DNA of 64,000 nucleotides, from positions 1-64,000 of the forward strand of contig CALVMR010000005.1 of assembly GCA_944346885.1 (NCBI GenBank), read 5' to 3'. Below the pieces are notes generated by a model. It saw only the letters and a program-made list of their open reading frames with translations, made no database searches and was not told where the DNA came from. The first letter of the stretch is position 1. Each line of letters starts with the position of its first letter. This DNA comes from an uncultured Clostridia bacterium. Lineage in GTDB: Bacteria; Bacillota; Clostridia; Christensenellales; Borkfalkiaceae. Shown here one piece after another: positions 1 to 10,072 of this stretch. Position numbers and translations under genes: made by a program.

Positions 1-295
1 ACACGGACGAATCGCCGTGCGGGTGGTATTTGCCCATGCACTCGCCCACGATGCGCGCGCTCTTTTTATGCGGCTTGTCGGGGGTGAGGCCCATGTCGTA
101 CATGGTATAGAGGATGCGCCGCTGGACAGGTTTGAGCCCGTCCTCCACGCGCGGCAGGGCGCGGTCCAAAATAACGTACTCCGCATACGGGAGCATGGAA
201 CCGGGCAGCACCTCTTCCAGCGGGGTCAGAAAGATCTCCCCTTTCTGCTCCTGCGGCAGGGCGTTCTCTTGGTTTTTCTCTCTTCGTTTTGCCAC
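1..295 (-). CDS. parC: DNA topoisomerase IV subunit A (ParC-type), 5' part only
   Basis: About 98 N-terminal residues, open to the window edge. The subunit cuts and rejoins DNA in the A2B2 type IIA topoisomerase with the ParE product upstream. Visible are the family landmarks [19 protein letters not shown] and [11 protein letters not shown]; the active tyrosine lies beyond the edge. The GTG start at 295 is preceded by AAAGGAGG, which overlaps the stop of parE 15 bases away, so the two are translated as one operon. The DRALP...GLKPVQRR form with HPHGDSS fits Firmicutes ParC better than GyrA, but the assignment rests on the N-terminus alone. Confidence 0.85.
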   Translation of the reverse strand, partial: MAKRREKNQENALPQEQKGEIFLTPLEEVLPGSMLPYAEYVILDRALPRVEDGLKPVQRRILYTMYDMGLTPDKPHKKSARIVGECMGKYHPHGDSSV

Positions 296-310
296 GTTGC
301 CGCCCCTCCT

Positions 311-2284
311 TTACACGTTTACGCGGTCGATAAAGCTATCGACCTTGTTAAAGTTCGCATTCTGCGCCAAAAACTCTTTGCGCGCTTCCACGCGGTCGCC
401 CATGAGCGCGGTGACCATCTGCTCCGCTTCGGCGGCGTCCTCTATGTTCACTTGGATAAGGTTGCGCCGCGCGGGGTCCATCGTCGTTTCCCACAGCTGT
501 TCGGCGCTCATCTCGCCCAGCCCCTTGTAGCGCTGGATCTGGTACCCCTTGCCCACGATCTCGATCTTTTTTTGCAGCTCCGCATCGTCGTAGGCGTATT
601 CCACCACGTCCTTTTTATACACCTTGTACAGCGGCGGCATGCCGATGTACACGTTGCCGTTGTTGATAAGCTCGCGCATGTAGCGGAAAAAGAAGGTGAG
701 CAGGATGCAGCGGATGTGCATGCCGTCTTGGTCGGCGTCCGAAAGGATGATCACTTTGTGGAATTTTAAATCGTCGAACGCAAAATCGCTGCCGTACCCC
801 GCGCCCAGCGCCGAAATGATGGTGCGGATCTCCTCGTTGGCGAGCACCTGGTCGATGCGCTTTTTTTCCACGTTGAGCGGCTTGCCGCGCAGGGGCAGGA
901 TCGCTTGGTATTGGCGCACGCGCGCCTGCTTTGCGGTGCCGCCCGCCGAATCCCCCTCCACGATGAACAGCTCGTTCTGCTCCGGCTTTTTGCCCGTGCA
1001 GGAGGCGAGCTTGCCCACGAGTGTGAGGTTGTCGATGCTGTTTTTGGCGCGCGCCACTTCCTTTGCCTGCCGCGCCGCCAAACGCACCCTCGCCGCGCCC
1101 TGCGCCTTTTTTACGATCTCTTCGAACACGGGGCGCAGCGCCTTGTTTTCAAACAGTTTGGCAATGCCCTCCGTCGTCGCGCTCTCCACGGGCACGCGCG
1201 CTTCGGGGTTGCCGAGCTTGGTCTTGGTCTGCCCTTCGAACTGCACGTTTTTCATCTTGACGGAGAGGATCGCCGTCAGCCCTTCGCGGAAATCTTCGCC
1301 CAAGAGGTTCGCGTCCTTGTCTTTGAGCGCGCCGAGCGAGCGCGCCACGTCGTTCAAACTCTTCGTCAAACCCGTGCGGAACCCCGTTTCGTGGTACCCG
1401 CCCTCCGGTGTGGGGATGTTGTTGACGAACGAGAACAAACTCTCGGTAAACTCCGTCGTGTGCTGGATAACGAATTCGATGAGGATGCCGTCCCGCTCGG
1501 TCTTGTACCCGATGGGTTCGGCGTACAGCGGCGTCTTGCCTTCGTTGAGGTATTCGGCAAAATCGTGCAGCCCGCCGTCGAATTTATAATTGACGCAAAC
1601 GGGCGCCCTGCCCTCCGGCACGCGCTCGTCGTAGAGCGCGATCTCCAACCCCTTGTTGAGGAAGGCAAGCTCTTTGAGCCGCTTGGAAACGGCTTCAAAG
1701 TTGAACGTTACGTTTTCAAACACGCGCGCATCCGGCTTAAAGTGCACAAACGTGCCGCTCTTTTCCGTCTTTTGCTTTGTGTTTTCCAAATGCCCGTCCG
1801 GCACGCCGGAGAGGATCTTGCCCGTTGCGGGGTCCTCGTACGAACGGAACGCCATCTTGTACACGGTGCCGCGGTACACCTCCACCCGCAGCCATTCGGA
1901 AAGCGCGTTGGTGACCGACGCGCCCACGCCGTGCAGCCCGCCCGAAAAGGAATAGTTGTGCTCGTCGAACTTGCCGCCCGCATGCAGCTGGGTAAACACC
2001 ACTTCCACGCCCGAAACGCCCGTTTTCGGATGGATATCCGTCGGGATGCCCCGCCCGTTATCCTCCACGGAGGCGCTGCCGTCCTTGTACAGGCGCACTT
2101 CGATGCGGGTGGCAAACCCGTTTGCCGCCTCGTCGATGGCATTGTCTACGATCTCCCAAAGGATGTGGTGCAGCCCCTTTACGCCCGTCGAGCCGATGTA
2201 CATGCCGGGGCGCAGCCGCACCGCATCCAGCCCTTCGAGGATCTTTATATCCTCTGCGCTGTAACGGTTCTCTTTTTCCGCCAT
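311..2284 (-). CDS. parE: DNA topoisomerase IV subunit B (ParE/GyrB family)
   Basis: 657 residues, the usual length for ParE. The N-terminal GHKL ATPase is shown by EIVDNAIDEA, DNGRGIP and GGLHGVGASV; the Toprim domain by EGDSAGG, PLRGKPLNVEKKRIDQVL and DADQDG; the C-terminus has RYKGLGEM. It supplies ATP hydrolysis and magnesium-binding Toprim residues for strand passage. The ATG at 2284 was chosen because GGAGAGAGG lies just upstream and the family start (MAEKENRYSAEDI) matches; frames further upstream run into the promoter. GyrB is the alternative; adjacency to a ParC-like gene favours ParE. Confidence 0.9.
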   Translation of the reverse strand: MAEKENRYSAEDIKILEGLDAVRLRPGMYIGSTGVKGLHHILWEIVDNAIDEAANGFATRIEVRLYKDGSASVEDNGRGIPTDIHPKTGVSGVEVVFTQLHAGGKFDEHNYSFSGGLHGVGASVTNALSEWLRVEVYRGTVYKMAFRSYEDPATGKILSGVPDGHLENTKQKTEKSGTFVHFKPDARVFENVTFNFEAVSKRLKELAFLNKGLEIALYDERVPEGRAPVCVNYKFDGGLHDFAEYLNEGKTPLYAEPIGYKTERDGILIEFVIQHTTEFTESLFSFVNNIPTPEGGYHETGFRTGLTKSLNDVARSLGALKDKDANLLGEDFREGLTAILSVKMKNVQFEGQTKTKLGNPEARVPVESATTEGIAKLFENKALRPVFEEIVKKAQGAARVRLAARQAKEVARAKNSIDNLTLVGKLASCTGKKPEQNELFIVEGDSAGGTAKQARVRQYQAILPLRGKPLNVEKKRIDQVLANEEIRTIISALGAGYGSDFAFDDLKFHKVIILSDADQDGMHIRCILLTFFFRYMRELINNGNVYIGMPPLYKVYKKDVVEYAYDDAELQKKIEIVGKGYQIQRYKGLGEMSAEQLWETTMDPARRNLIQVNIEDAAEAEQMVTALMGDRVEARKEFLAQNANFNKVDSFIDRVNV

Positions 2285-2324
2285 AAAAACCTCTCTCCGC
2301 ACAAATTGCGTAGCGATATGTTGC

Positions 2325-2353
2325 ATTATACCATATTTTGCGGTTTTTTTCAA
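2325..2353 (-). promoter_or_regulatory. SigA-type promoter of parE
   Basis: TTGAAA at 2348-2353 and TATAAT at 2325-2330, separated by 17 bases, about 40 bases upstream of the parE start codon. Confidence 0.75.
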
Positions 2354-2703
2354 GGGAATCGGTGAACGAAATCTTATTTTGCCCGCAGGAAAGTTTTTAA
2401 GACCCGCCCCCCGAAAAACACGGCGCCGCGCCGAACGGAATAACGCTTTGCGCGCGGAAACCGCGCGCAAGGCAAACCGCCGCCTTTCCTCCGCATACAA
2501 AACGCCGCGCCGCGCAGGGAAAACCCTGCGCGGCTGTTTTTGGCTGCCTTTCCGCTCTTTCAGATCGGCTCCGCCCTTTCTTTCAGATCGGTGCCGCCCT
2601 TTTCCGAAATTTTACGGGACCTTTTTCCGCCTCCCCGCGCGCGGCGCTTGTACCGCTCCTCTGCCGCGCGCTTTTACGCCTTTTTTTGCCTTGGCGCTGC
2701 GTT

Positions 2704-2838
2704 TTACGCCACCGTAACGGTGCGCACCGTACCGTTTACAAAAACGACCGTCAGCACGTTCCCCTTGCGGGAGACCTTTGCCACCAACTCGTCTCGCAAA
2801 CAAACAGCAAGCACCTTTGCCAATTCTTCTGCCTGCAT
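2704..2838 (-). CDS. 44-residue micro-protein of unknown function
   Basis: Starts MQAEELAKVLAV and ends VRTVTVA. An AGGAGGTGAAAC ribosome binding site directly precedes the ATG at 2838, and a SigA-type promoter (2867-2895) lies in front, which makes it convincing despite its size. The second half is beta-strand-like and rich in valine; the first half is a predicted helix. It is divergent from the double-HTH regulator at 2944, with about 105 bases shared between them, so the pair may be co-regulated. No family recognised. Confidence 0.65.
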   Translation of the reverse strand: MQAEELAKVLAVCLRDELVAKVSRKGNVLTVVFVNGTVRTVTVA

Positions 2839-2866
2839 GTTTCACCTCCTCTTTCTTGTTGATACC

Positions 2867-2895
2867 ATTGTATACTTTCCCAAATTGGAAATCAA
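2867..2895 (-). promoter_or_regulatory. Promoter of the micro-protein with a palindromic operator candidate
   Basis: TTGATT at 2890-2895, 17-base spacer, TACAAT at 2867-2872. Between the two boxes sits an inverted repeat TTTCC-N6-GGAAA (2876-2891), well placed to be bound by the adjacent HTH protein. Confidence 0.5.
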
Positions 2896-2943
2896 GCAAA
2901 ATAGTGTCCCGATATGGAAAAATAAGAAAAGGAGGAGCAAGCT

Positions 2944-3390
2944 TTGGATATTTTTGCAAATTTTTACGATTCCTTAAAAGAATCCTTGACCGCTGCCGAC
3001 ATGACCGCGAGAGAATTTGCGGCAAAAGCAGGATTTGCCGAATCGGTCGTCTATTATTGGCTGAACCGCACGTACGCCCCCTCTACGCAAAATCTGCTCC
3101 GTTTTGCCGATTTTTTTGCGATCTCGGTGGACTATCTGTTCGGGCTCACCGACCGCAGCGCTTTCCGCAAAACGGAGCGCCCCGTACCGTTTGCAGAGCG
3201 CTTTCGCTTTCTGTTGCAAAAATCGGGCTATTCGCAATATTTTGTGGCAAAGTCCTGCAAGATCGGCTGTTCGGCGGTCTCCAAATGGCTGCACGGCGGA
3301 AAGCTCCCGAAAGCGGAAACGCTGTTAAAACTCGGCGAATTGTTCGGCTGCTCTTTGGATTACCTGCTCGGCAGAACGGATACGCCTTGA
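2944..3390 (+). CDS. XRE-family regulator with two tandem HTH domains
   Basis: 148 residues, TTG start at 2944 with AAAGGAGGAGC seven bases upstream. Two Cro/C1-type helix-turn-helix units follow each other: about residues 15-66 (REFAAKAGFAESVVYYWLNR, ending SVDYLFGLTD) and about 85-145 (YFVAKSCKIGCSAVSKWLHG, ending SLDYLLGRTD). There is no further ligand or peptidase domain. The repeated VDYLFG/LDYLLG ends show internal duplication. Such a protein could bind two half-sites as a monomer. It is followed by a strong terminator and is divergent from a micro-protein gene. The regulated target is not known. Confidence 0.8.
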   Translation: MDIFANFYDSLKESLTAADMTAREFAAKAGFAESVVYYWLNRTYAPSTQNLLRFADFFAISVDYLFGLTDRSAFRKTERPVPFAERFRFLLQKSGYSQYFVAKSCKIGCSAVSKWLHGGKLPKAETLLKLGELFGCSLDYLLGRTDTP

Positions 3391-3433
3391 CCCTCTCGCC
3401 GCCTGCGCCGCCGAAACACCTATATAAAACTGC

Positions 3434-3475
3434 GCCGCGCGCGCCTCTTTTTTAAAGAGGCGCGCGCGGCTTTTT
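3434..3475 (+). terminator. Intrinsic terminator after the double-HTH gene
   Basis: 17-bp stem GCCGCGCGCGCCTCTTT/AAAGAGGCGCGCGCGGC followed by TTTTT. It also lies at the end of the convergent hydrolase gene, so it may act on both. Confidence 0.85.
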
Positions 3476-3491
3476 GCGCAAACAACAAACC

Positions 3492-4400
3492 TTATTTTTC
3501 CGCCTTCGGGCGCACCTTGCAGCTTTCCAAAAATTCCGCAATGCGCGCGATGCCCTCTTCGCGGTGCTCTCTTTCGTTCAAAAATTCGTGGCGAGACCCT
3601 TCGATGAGCACTCGCTCCACCCGCTTGACGCCCTGCTTTTTGTAAAAAGCGTACAGCCGCCCGACGCCCTTTCTGCCGCCGACGGCGTCCTCCGCGCCCG
3701 CTATGAGCAACAGCGGCAGCTCTTTATCCAGCCCCGCGGCGTTTTTCTTTTTGTACAGCCCCTTCAACCCCTTAAAAAAGGAACGGTAAAAATTGTAGCT
3801 GCACACAAAACCGCAATAGGGGTCGGCATAATAGCGCTCGTTGTTCTCCTTATCCGTGCTCAAAAATTCCCCGTCGGCGAATTTTTTATCGTACCCGCCG
3901 AACACAAGTTTGTCGATGAGCTTAGCAGGCGCGCTCTCTCCCTTGAAGGCGCAGCCGATCGCGGCGACCGTGCCGCCCATGCGCACCGCTCCTCCCTTTT
4001 GCCGCGAACTGCCCGCAATGACCGCGCCGTCCAACAGCGCGGCGTGCCGTTCGATAAACGCCTGCGTCAAAAACGAGCCGTAGGAAAAGCCGAACAGCAC
4101 ATACGGCAGCCCCGCATACGCCTCGCGGTAATGCCGCGCGATGCCCGCCATATCCTCTACGGTGCAGGCAAACATATCCCCCTCCGCAAAGCCGAGCGTA
4201 TCGGGGTCGGTATCGCCGTGCCCGCGGTGATCGTCCGCCACGACCACATACCCCAAAGCGTTCAGCGCGCGCGCAAAGGCGTCGTACCTGCCCGCATGCT
4301 CCTCCATGCCGTGCGCGATCTGCACCACGCCCCGCGGCGACGGCACCTCCTTCCACTCGTACACATAGATCTTTTTTTGGTCGAACGACGTAACAAACAT
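3492..4400 (-). CDS. Alpha/beta hydrolase, monoacylglycerol lipase / lysophospholipase type
   Basis: 302 residues from the ATG at 4400; a TTG at 4433 would add 11 residues but lies in a repeated hairpin. The serine nucleophile is in GFSYGS (residues 104-109), the acid is likely in AGAEDAVGG and the histidine in GSRHEFLNE near the C-terminus, the order expected of the hydrolase_4/S33 group. HGMEEHAGRYD matches the oxyanion-side motif of lysophospholipases. No signal peptide, so the enzyme is cytoplasmic. Substrate not known. Its long leader holds two copies of a small hairpin (see 4414-4481). Confidence 0.8.
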   Translation of the reverse strand: MFVTSFDQKKIYVYEWKEVPSPRGVVQIAHGMEEHAGRYDAFARALNALGYVVVADDHRGHGDTDPDTLGFAEGDMFACTVEDMAGIARHYREAYAGLPYVLFGFSYGSFLTQAFIERHAALLDGAVIAGSSRQKGGAVRMGGTVAAIGCAFKGESAPAKLIDKLVFGGYDKKFADGEFLSTDKENNERYYADPYCGFVCSYNFYRSFFKGLKGLYKKKNAAGLDKELPLLLIAGAEDAVGGRKGVGRLYAFYKKQGVKRVERVLIEGSRHEFLNEREHREEGIARIAEFLESCKVRPKAEK

Positions 4401-4413
4401 CTCCCGCTCCCGC

Positions 4414-4481
4414 GGCGCAGCCTCCTGCGCCAATTTTTATTGTTATCGGCGCAGCCTCCTGCGCCCATTTTTATTGTTCCG
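4414..4481 (-). repeat. Two tandem 34-bp copies of a hairpin with an SD-like loop
   Basis: Each copy contains, on the minus strand, GGCGCAG-GAGG-CTGCGCC (7-bp stem, GAGG loop) followed by an AT-rich linker. They sit between the promoter and the start codon of the hydrolase gene. Confidence 0.75.
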
Positions 4482-4604
4482 GGCGTATTGTTCTCGGCGC
4501 GGCGCACGCGTCTCCGCCCTTTCGCCGCCCCGCATGCCGCGCGCTGCGTTTCCCGTTCGGGAGCGCGCACCCAAAATTTTGCGCCGTTTTGCCCTGCCGT
4601 ATCC

Positions 4605-4633
4605 AGTATACCGCATTTTACGCTTTTTGTAAA
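4605..4633 (-). promoter_or_regulatory. Promoter of the hydrolase gene
   Basis: TTTACA (4628-4633), 17-base spacer, TATACT (4605-4610). It implies a leader of roughly 200 nucleotides that includes the tandem hairpins at 4414-4481. Confidence 0.65.
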
Positions 4634-4716
4634 GCGTTTAACTAAATTTTTCCGAACGATTTGCGCGCGGCGGAGCGGCATGCAAATTCCGTGCCAGCCT
4701 GCCATATACTAAGGGT

Positions 4717-5763
4717 ATGAAAACGCTTATTTTGACGGGCGGCGGAAGCGCCGGGCACGTAACGCCGAATTTGGCGCTGCTGCCCGCCCTGCGCGCGCGC
4801 TTTTCGCTCGCCTACATCGGAACGGACGGCATCGAACGGGAACTGCTCCGCGGCGCGAAGATCCCCTACTATACCATCGCCTGCCCGAAATTTGTGCGCG
4901 GTTCGCTGCTCAAAAACGCCGCCCTGCCTTTCCGCCTGCACGCGGCGGTGCGGCAGGCAAAACACGCCCTGCAACAGGCGCATGCAGACGGTGTGTTCTG
5001 CGCGGGCGGGTACGTTTCCCTGCCCGTGGCGTATGCGGCAAAGGGGCTGGGGCTGCCCGTCTGCACGCACGAATCGGACAGCACGGCGGGGCTTGCCAAC
5101 CGCCTGATCGCCCGCTTTGCCGCCTCGGTCACGACCTCGTTCCCCTCCGCGGCACAGTCTTTGCGCGGCGGAGTCTGCTGCGGCGCGCCGCTGCGCGAAG
5201 AACTTTTTTGCGGCAGCCGCACCGCGGCGCGGAAGGCATACGGCTTTGCCGATACACTGCCCGTGCTGCTCGTATTCGGCGGCGGAAGCGGCAGCGCGGC
5301 GATCGGCGCCGCGCTGCAAGGGGCGCTGCCCGTTCTGCTGCGCTCCTTTCAGATCCTGCACCTGTACGGCAAGGGCGCCCCGCCCGCGGCGCGCAGCGGC
5401 TATGTGCCCCTCGCCTACGAAAAAAACATGGCGCAGGCGTATGCCGCGGCAGACTATGTGCTCGCCCGCGCGGGCGCAAACACGCTGTTTGAAGTGGCGG
5501 CTTTGAAAAAGCCCGCGCTCGTTATCCCGCTCGAAAACAGGCGCACCCGCGGCGACCAAGCAAAAAACGCCGCCCTGTTCGCCCAAAAAAAATGGGTGCG
5601 CGTTCTGCCCGAACGCGCCCTTTCGGCAGCGGCGCTGCCCGCCGCCCTCGCCGCCCTCGCCGGCGATACCGCCCTCGCCGCCGCCCTTGCCGCCGCGCCG
5701 CCGCTGTGCGGCAACCGTAAAATTTTGCAGCGCATCGACGCCGCCTTCGCCGCAGAACCGTGA
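4717..5763 (+). CDS. murG: MurG-type UDP-GlcNAc:undecaprenyl-PP-MurNAc-pentapeptide GlcNAc transferase
   Basis: 348 residues, GT28 fold. The N-terminal TGGGSAGHVTPN glycine loop and the C-terminal FGGGSGS plus RAGANTLFEVAAL donor-binding motifs are intact. It would complete lipid II at the inner face of the membrane. The usual HEQN motif is replaced by HESDSTAGLANR, seen in a second MurG group of Clostridia, so a paralogue with a related sugar-transfer role is possible. It stands alone, not in a dcw cluster, which also argues for a second copy. The start codon lies only six bases after a TATACT box, and only AAGGG is available as an SD. Confidence 0.85.
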   Translation: MKTLILTGGGSAGHVTPNLALLPALRARFSLAYIGTDGIERELLRGAKIPYYTIACPKFVRGSLLKNAALPFRLHAAVRQAKHALQQAHADGVFCAGGYVSLPVAYAAKGLGLPVCTHESDSTAGLANRLIARFAASVTTSFPSAAQSLRGGVCCGAPLREELFCGSRTAARKAYGFADTLPVLLVFGGGSGSAAIGAALQGALPVLLRSFQILHLYGKGAPPAARSGYVPLAYEKNMAQAYAAADYVLARAGANTLFEVAALKKPALVIPLENRRTRGDQAKNAALFAQKKWVRVLPERALSAAALPAALAALAGDTALAAALAAAPPLCGNRKILQRIDAAFAAEP

Positions 5764-5956
5764 CCGCCGCCGAAGGCTTTGCGGCGTGCGCCGCACCTGC
5801 GCAAAGCCGCCCGCACGCGCCGCACCCGTTTTCACGCCTGTTTCCGCGCTCGTTTCCGTGCCCGCCCTCTCTGCACCCGTTTCCGCTTCCGCGCACCTGC
5901 GCACCCGCGCATACCGCCATGCGAACACGTCGCCACATGAACACGCCGCCGCGCCC

Positions 5957-6032
5957 CGCGCGGCGGAACATTTTTTACGCGCAAAAGCCGCGCGGCGGAA
6001 CATTTTTTTCGCGCAAAAGCCGCGCGGCGGAA
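5957..6032. repeat. 32-bp tandem repeat between murG and dnaJ
   Basis: Two near-identical copies (5957-5988, 5989-6020) of a unit that begins CGCGCGGCGGAACATTTTTT, plus a partial third (6021-6032) that merges into the dnaJ terminator. The rest of the 357-base gap is GC-rich with no convincing gene. Confidence 0.7.
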
Positions 6033-6050
6033 AAACTCCGCCGCGCGGCT
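6018..6050 (-). terminator. Terminator of the heat-shock operon
   Basis: Perfect 13-bp stem AGCCGCGCGGCGG/CCGCCGCGCGGCT with a 7-base loop, followed on the minus strand by a short TTT run, 70 bases after the dnaJ stop. Confidence 0.6.
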
Positions 6051-6120
6051 CTCACAAACACGGCGGCGCCGCCGCTCTTTTTTCCGCGGCGGCGCTGCCC
6101 TCTTTTTTCTCCCGCTTCCC

Positions 6121-7266
6121 TTATTTTTTATACGGGTCGACGCCGTAAAGCGCCTGCACGTTGTCGCGGTAGGCGCGGATCTTCGCCGTCTGCCGCACAT
6201 CGACGCCCGCATCAAAGGTTTCCAGCGCCTGCTTTTGTTCGCGGGAAAGGCGCGCAGGCACCTCCACGTTGACGGTAATGTATAAATTCCCCGTGCCCGT
6301 GCGCGTTTTGATGCCCTTGCCGCGCACGCAAAACACCGTGCCGCTCTGCGTTCCCTCCGGGATCAGATACTCGAACGTTTCGTCGATGCCGGGCACCTGC
6401 ACCTTTCCGCCCAACGCCGCCGTAGCGAAGGAAACGGGCAGATCGATGTACAGATCTTTGTCTTTCCGTTTGAACAGCTTATGCGGTTCGACGCGGAACA
6501 CCACGATCAGATCGCCGGGTTCGCCGCCCTTGGGAGAAGCCTGCCCGTACCCGCGCTTGCGGATATAGCTGTTCGTATCCGCGCCCGCGGGGATGTTCAG
6601 CGTAACAACGGTCTCCTTGCGGGTATAGCCCTTGCCCTTGCAGTCCGGGCACACTTCGGTGATCTTCCTGCCCGTGCCGCCGCATGCGTCGCAGGTGGCA
6701 AGGCGGATGGTCCTGCCGAACAGAGAATCCTGCGCATACCGCACCTGCCCGGACCCCTTGCATTTATCGCAGGTCGTGTACGCCGTGCCGTTTTTGGCGC
6801 CCGTGCCTTTGCAGGAGGCGCAGGGCACGTTGCGCGTGTAGCGCAGCTCTTTGGTGCAGCCCTTGGCGGCATCGAGAAAGGAGAGCACCACTTCGCGCTG
6901 GATATCCTCCCCCTGCGCCGCGCCGCCCTGTGCCGCGCCGCCGCCCGAAAAGCCGGAAAAGAATTCGCTGAAAATATCGCCGAACCCCGAAAATCCCGAA
7001 AAACCGCCGCCCGAAAAGCCGGAAAAGCCGCTTCCGCCGCGCATGCCGGGGTGTTCCAGCTCGTAATCGTATTGGCGGCGCTTCTGCGGGTCGGAGAGCA
7101 CTTCGTGCGCCTCGTTCACCTCTTTAAATTTCGCCGCCGCCGTCGCATCGTTGGGGTGCAGGTCGGGATGGTACTGCTTGACCAGCTTGCGATATGCCGC
7201 CTTGATGTCCGCATCCGTCGCCTTTTTATCCACACCCAATATTTCGTAATAATTTTTATCCGCCAT
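6121..7266 (-). CDS. dnaJ: Chaperone protein DnaJ (Hsp40)
   Basis: 381 residues, full length. J domain with the HPD triad (residues 33-35), a Gly/Phe-rich segment with repeated GFSGF units, four zinc-binding CxxCxGxG repeats (CASCKGTG, CDKCKGSG, CDACGGTG, CPDCKGKG) and the C-terminal substrate-binding domain. It stimulates DnaK ATPase and delivers unfolded clients. Start supported by AAGGAG. Last gene of hrcA-grpE-dnaK-dnaJ. A perfect 11-bp hairpin (7406-7428) in the 208-base gap after dnaK may set relative mRNA levels. Confidence 0.97.
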   Translation of the reverse strand: MADKNYYEILGVDKKATDADIKAAYRKLVKQYHPDLHPNDATAAAKFKEVNEAHEVLSDPQKRRQYDYELEHPGMRGGSGFSGFSGGGFSGFSGFGDIFSEFFSGFSGGGAAQGGAAQGEDIQREVVLSFLDAAKGCTKELRYTRNVPCASCKGTGAKNGTAYTTCDKCKGSGQVRYAQDSLFGRTIRLATCDACGGTGRKITEVCPDCKGKGYTRKETVVTLNIPAGADTNSYIRKRGYGQASPKGGEPGDLIVVFRVEPHKLFKRKDKDLYIDLPVSFATAALGGKVQVPGIDETFEYLIPEGTQSGTVFCVRGKGIKTRTGTGNLYITVNVEVPARLSREQKQALETFDAGVDVRQTAKIRAYRDNVQALYGVDPYKK

Positions 7267-7405
7267 AAAAAGCTCCTTGCTTTAAGAACCTTTTTCAAAA
7301 ACGTTGAAAAACGTTCCGCGATCCGAACCGCTTTCTGCCCCGCCGAATACGCGCGCCCTCCGCGGTTTTCGAGCCTGCCGCGCGCAATGCCGCAAAACGC
7401 ACGCA

Positions 7406-7428
7406 ATGCCGCGAAAATTTCGCGGCAT
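7406..7428 (-). other. Intercistronic hairpin between dnaK and dnaJ
   Basis: ATGCCGCGAAA/TTTCGCGGCAT inverted repeat with almost no spacer and no U-tract, hence more likely a processing or stability element than a terminator. Confidence 0.45.
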
Positions 7429-7474
7429 GCACGCGCTGTTCATTCTGTTTTTTTGCGGTTTTGCCTGCGGGCGG

Positions 7475-9424
<1,950 letters not shown>

Positions 9425-10072
9425 TCAGGTTGTTACTTTTACCTGCGCATACCGCAACACCTTCTCCCCGCGTTTATACCCTTTGAGAAAAACTTCTTTT
9501 ACGTAACCGGGTTCAACGCCTTCGGCGGCGGGTTCGCTGAGGATCGCCTCGCAGAAGGCGGGGTCAAATTCTTCGTCTTTGGGGTCGATCGCCTCGATGC
9601 CCTCCTCTTCCAGCAATTTGTTGAAAGAGCGCAGCACCATTTCGATGCCCTTTTTGGTGTTTTCGTCCGCGCAGGTTTGCAGGGCGCGCTCCAAATTGTC
9701 GCCCACGGGCAAAACTTTCAGCAGGATATCCGCCTTCCCGTCCAAATAGGCGTTGCGGCGGGTCTGTTCGTTGCGCTTGCGGAAATTGTCGAACTCCGCA
9801 GCCGCGCGCATCCACTTATCCTTGTAATCGGCGGCTTCCGCGCGGGCGGCTTCCAATTCCTTTTCCCGCTTTTCGCGTTTATCGCACTTGCCGTGCTGCT
9901 CATGCTGCCCGCACTGCCCGTGCGCCTCCTGCGCGCCGCACTTGCCGTGCCCGCACTCCTTTTCCGCCTTCTGCCCGTGCCCGCAGCATGCCTGCTCTTC
10001 TTCCTGCCGCGCCTGCTCCGCCGCGGGCGCCGCCTCGCGTTCTTCTTCTACGGGCGTCTTTTCTTCATTCAT
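9425..10072 (-). CDS. grpE: Nucleotide exchange factor GrpE with a Cys/His-rich N-terminal tail
   Basis: 215 residues. From about residue 65 it is a normal GrpE: long coiled coil (KELEAARAEAADYKDKWMRA), FDNFRKRNEQTR, then the beta domain ending GEKVLRYAQVKV. It releases ADP from DnaK. The tail is unusual: residues 29-63 hold six cysteines and five histidines in CCGHG, CGHGKCG, HGQCGQHEQHGKC spacing, suggestive of metal binding. It overlaps the end of hrcA by eight bases, so it is translationally coupled. Confidence 0.95.
   Translation of the reverse strand: MNEEKTPVEEEREAAPAAEQARQEEEQACCGHGQKAEKECGHGKCGAQEAHGQCGQHEQHGKCDKREKREKELEAARAEAADYKDKWMRAAAEFDNFRKRNEQTRRNAYLDGKADILLKVLPVGDNLERALQTCADENTKKGIEMVLRSFNKLLEEEGIEAIDPKDEEFDPAFCEAILSEPAAEGVEPGYVKEVFLKGYKRGEKVLRYAQVKVTT

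Noticed and set aside
311-2284. Annotation as gyrB/gyrA next to an origin
   Set aside because: Sequence of the subunit A start favours ParC, and no dnaA, dnaN or recF is adjacent.
5940-6050. CRISPR-like spacing of repeats near dnaJ, and similar arrays at 18621, 26436 and 55415
   Set aside because: Units are contiguous tandem repeats or two copies only, with no unique spacers and no cas genes.
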